A stretch of 33,893 nucleotides of DNA from contig JBOZIK010000001.1 in the NCBI GenBank assembly GCA_051453625.1, positions 118,427,294 through 118,461,186 of the forward strand, read 5' to 3'. Under the pieces are notes generated by a model. That model was not told where the DNA came from, made no database searches, and worked only from the letters and a program-made list of their open reading frames with translations. A program made the position numbers and the translations under genes. Source of the DNA: Welwitschia mirabilis (taxonomy: Eukaryota > Gnetophyta > Gnetopsida > Welwitschiales). Positions 32,819-33,893 of this stretch are shown here, piece after piece (within the stretch, counting starts at the first letter, position 1; each line of letters starts with the position of its first letter).

Positions 32819-33560
32819 ACTACAATATTGGATATCCAAGTATGACATGGAACATCTAAATATAACATTATACATCTAAGTATGATGTCAGACACCCAAG
32901 TCTAATATCATGACCTATTTACGAAGTAAGCATGAATAAGGTGGCATGTGTTAAAGTTGAATAGGAGGTACTAGAGCCTAACAAGGATAAGTGTGATGTC
33001 AAATATTCAAGTATGACATGAAGCATCCAAATGCAATGTCAGACATCCAAGTACAATGTTGAAGGACTATGTCACATGAAAACTGGGTAGAACGGGCTAT
33101 GCCAACGATGAATGGGAGATACCAGAAGCTTGCAGAAGTAAGTGCAATATCGAGCACTCAAGTATGACATCAGACATCCAAGTGTAAAGTCAGATACCCA
33201 AGTATGATATCGTATCTTCTTTCAAGAGTAATTCAAGAGTGGAATACAAAGTGTCAGAGGGCCTTGCAGGAGGCATCAGAGTGTTATAGACTTAAGTGTA
33301 ATGTCAAGTATTGATGTCAAGCACTTAAGTACAACATCAAGGATTTAAGTATGATATCAGATCCTTCTTATGGAGTATGATTTGAAGTGGCAAAAAAAGT
33401 ATCAGGGTCAAAGTAAGGGCTCTAAGACTTATGAATGAAAGTGTAACATTGAACATCAAAGTGTAACATCTAGCATTCAAATGTAACATTAAGCATTTAA
33501 GTGTAATATCAACACCTTATTCATGAGGAGGGCTTGAGCTAAACACTAAGTATAAAGTCA
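32819..33560. repeat. Higher-order tandem array: about 150-bp units built from 20-bp subrepeats
   Basis: The 20-bp word ACATCCAAGTATGATGTCAG and variants occurs in clusters; four perfect-phase subunits fill 32831-32910. Clusters restart at about 32819, 32991, 33142, 33296 and 33441, giving unit lengths near 172, 151, 154 and 145. Between clusters each unit carries a diverged spacer with words such as GGGAGRTAC/GGAGGTACTAGAG and GAATRA. It lies immediately before an LTR-like start (33576), as 3' untranslated tandem arrays do in some Ty3/gypsy elements. Confidence 0.85.
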
Positions 33561-33575
33561 ACTGGGAGGTGTTAG
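33560..33575 (+). promoter_or_regulatory. Possible polypurine tract before the LTR-like repeat
   Basis: AACTGGGAGGTGTTAG abuts TGTAACATCC. It is purine-rich but interrupted by pyrimidines, so it is only suggestive. Confidence 0.4.
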
Positions 33576-33893
33576 TGTAACATCCTAACTTCAATTACCC
33601 TAATTAATCATAATTTTTTAAGATTTATTAACTAATATGCATAATGGAATCTAGGATTAAATCTTACTTAGATTCTATTAATACATTACAAGATTTAAAA
33701 TAATTATAAAACATAATTATTACTTAACTATAGACCCTTTTGGTTTGAAGCGATGTCAAAACTATATCCTATATTTATTCCTAACTTTATTTTTACCACA
33801 CAAAAATATCTTGTATAAAGTTGATGGGATGTTAATGTATTTTATCACATACAATGGATAAGTTTTAGAATAGTGCCTAACCAATATAATAGA
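33576..33893 (+). repeat. LTR-like direct repeat, copy 2 (cut by window end)
   Basis: It starts TGTAACATCCTAAC and parallels 25891-26260 to the window end. It is probably the 3' LTR of a plus-strand element whose 3' untranslated region holds the tandem array. Confidence 0.6.

Overview
This window looks like gene-poor, AT-rich repeat DNA from an angiosperm nuclear genome. I see no intact host gene, tRNA, rRNA or CRISPR array. Nearly everything recognisable is a decayed plant retrotransposon on the minus strand: a Sirevirus-type Ty1/copia family with iMet-tRNA primer site and an env-like ORF, two chromovirus-like Ty3/gypsy elements, and an L1-type LINE with DUF4283. The clade is uncertain. The copia LTR style (a CTAGAGGGGGG end and repeated GTCGACC-like words) would fit many monocots, but that is inference. 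Six N runs interrupt the sequence: 290-971, 2613-2780, 3748-3847, 10351-10450, 21160-21262 and 24309-25035.

The best-supported reading of positions 1-21700 is a nest. The oldest layer is a minus-strand LINE: ORF1 at about 21660-20680, the endonuclease end of ORF2 at about 20520-19840, and reverse transcriptase at 7071-5881. A copia composite (7077-19834) splits the LINE, flanked by a perfect 5-bp target duplication AATAG at 7072-7076 and 19835-19839. The composite reads LTR - gag - pol - env-like - LTR - [gap] - env-like - LTR from right to left. Its three LTRs are about 1.45 kb each, and its second unit lacks gag-pol in this assembly.

Further left, a gypsy element (Gypsy-1) begins at 5880, inside the LINE RT, and its 3' LTR starts at 1008. 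A third copia copy (Copia-A, 2894-5635) is inserted in the Gypsy-1 RNase H domain. A large deletion with apparent filler DNA then fused Copia-A to the Gypsy-1 5' LTR remnant.

The right part holds an unclassified AT-rich stretch (21661-24230), a compound microsatellite split by a gap (24233-25138), an LTR-like direct repeat pair (25891-26260 and 33576-33893), and a second minus-strand gypsy (Gypsy-2, 28515-32528) with a 414-bp 3' LTR bearing perfect 11-bp inverted ends. It also holds a tandem array with a period near 150 bp built on 20-bp subunits (about 32819-33560). All coding regions carry stops and frameshifts. Domain calls come from reading conserved motifs by eye across frames, not from a database search.
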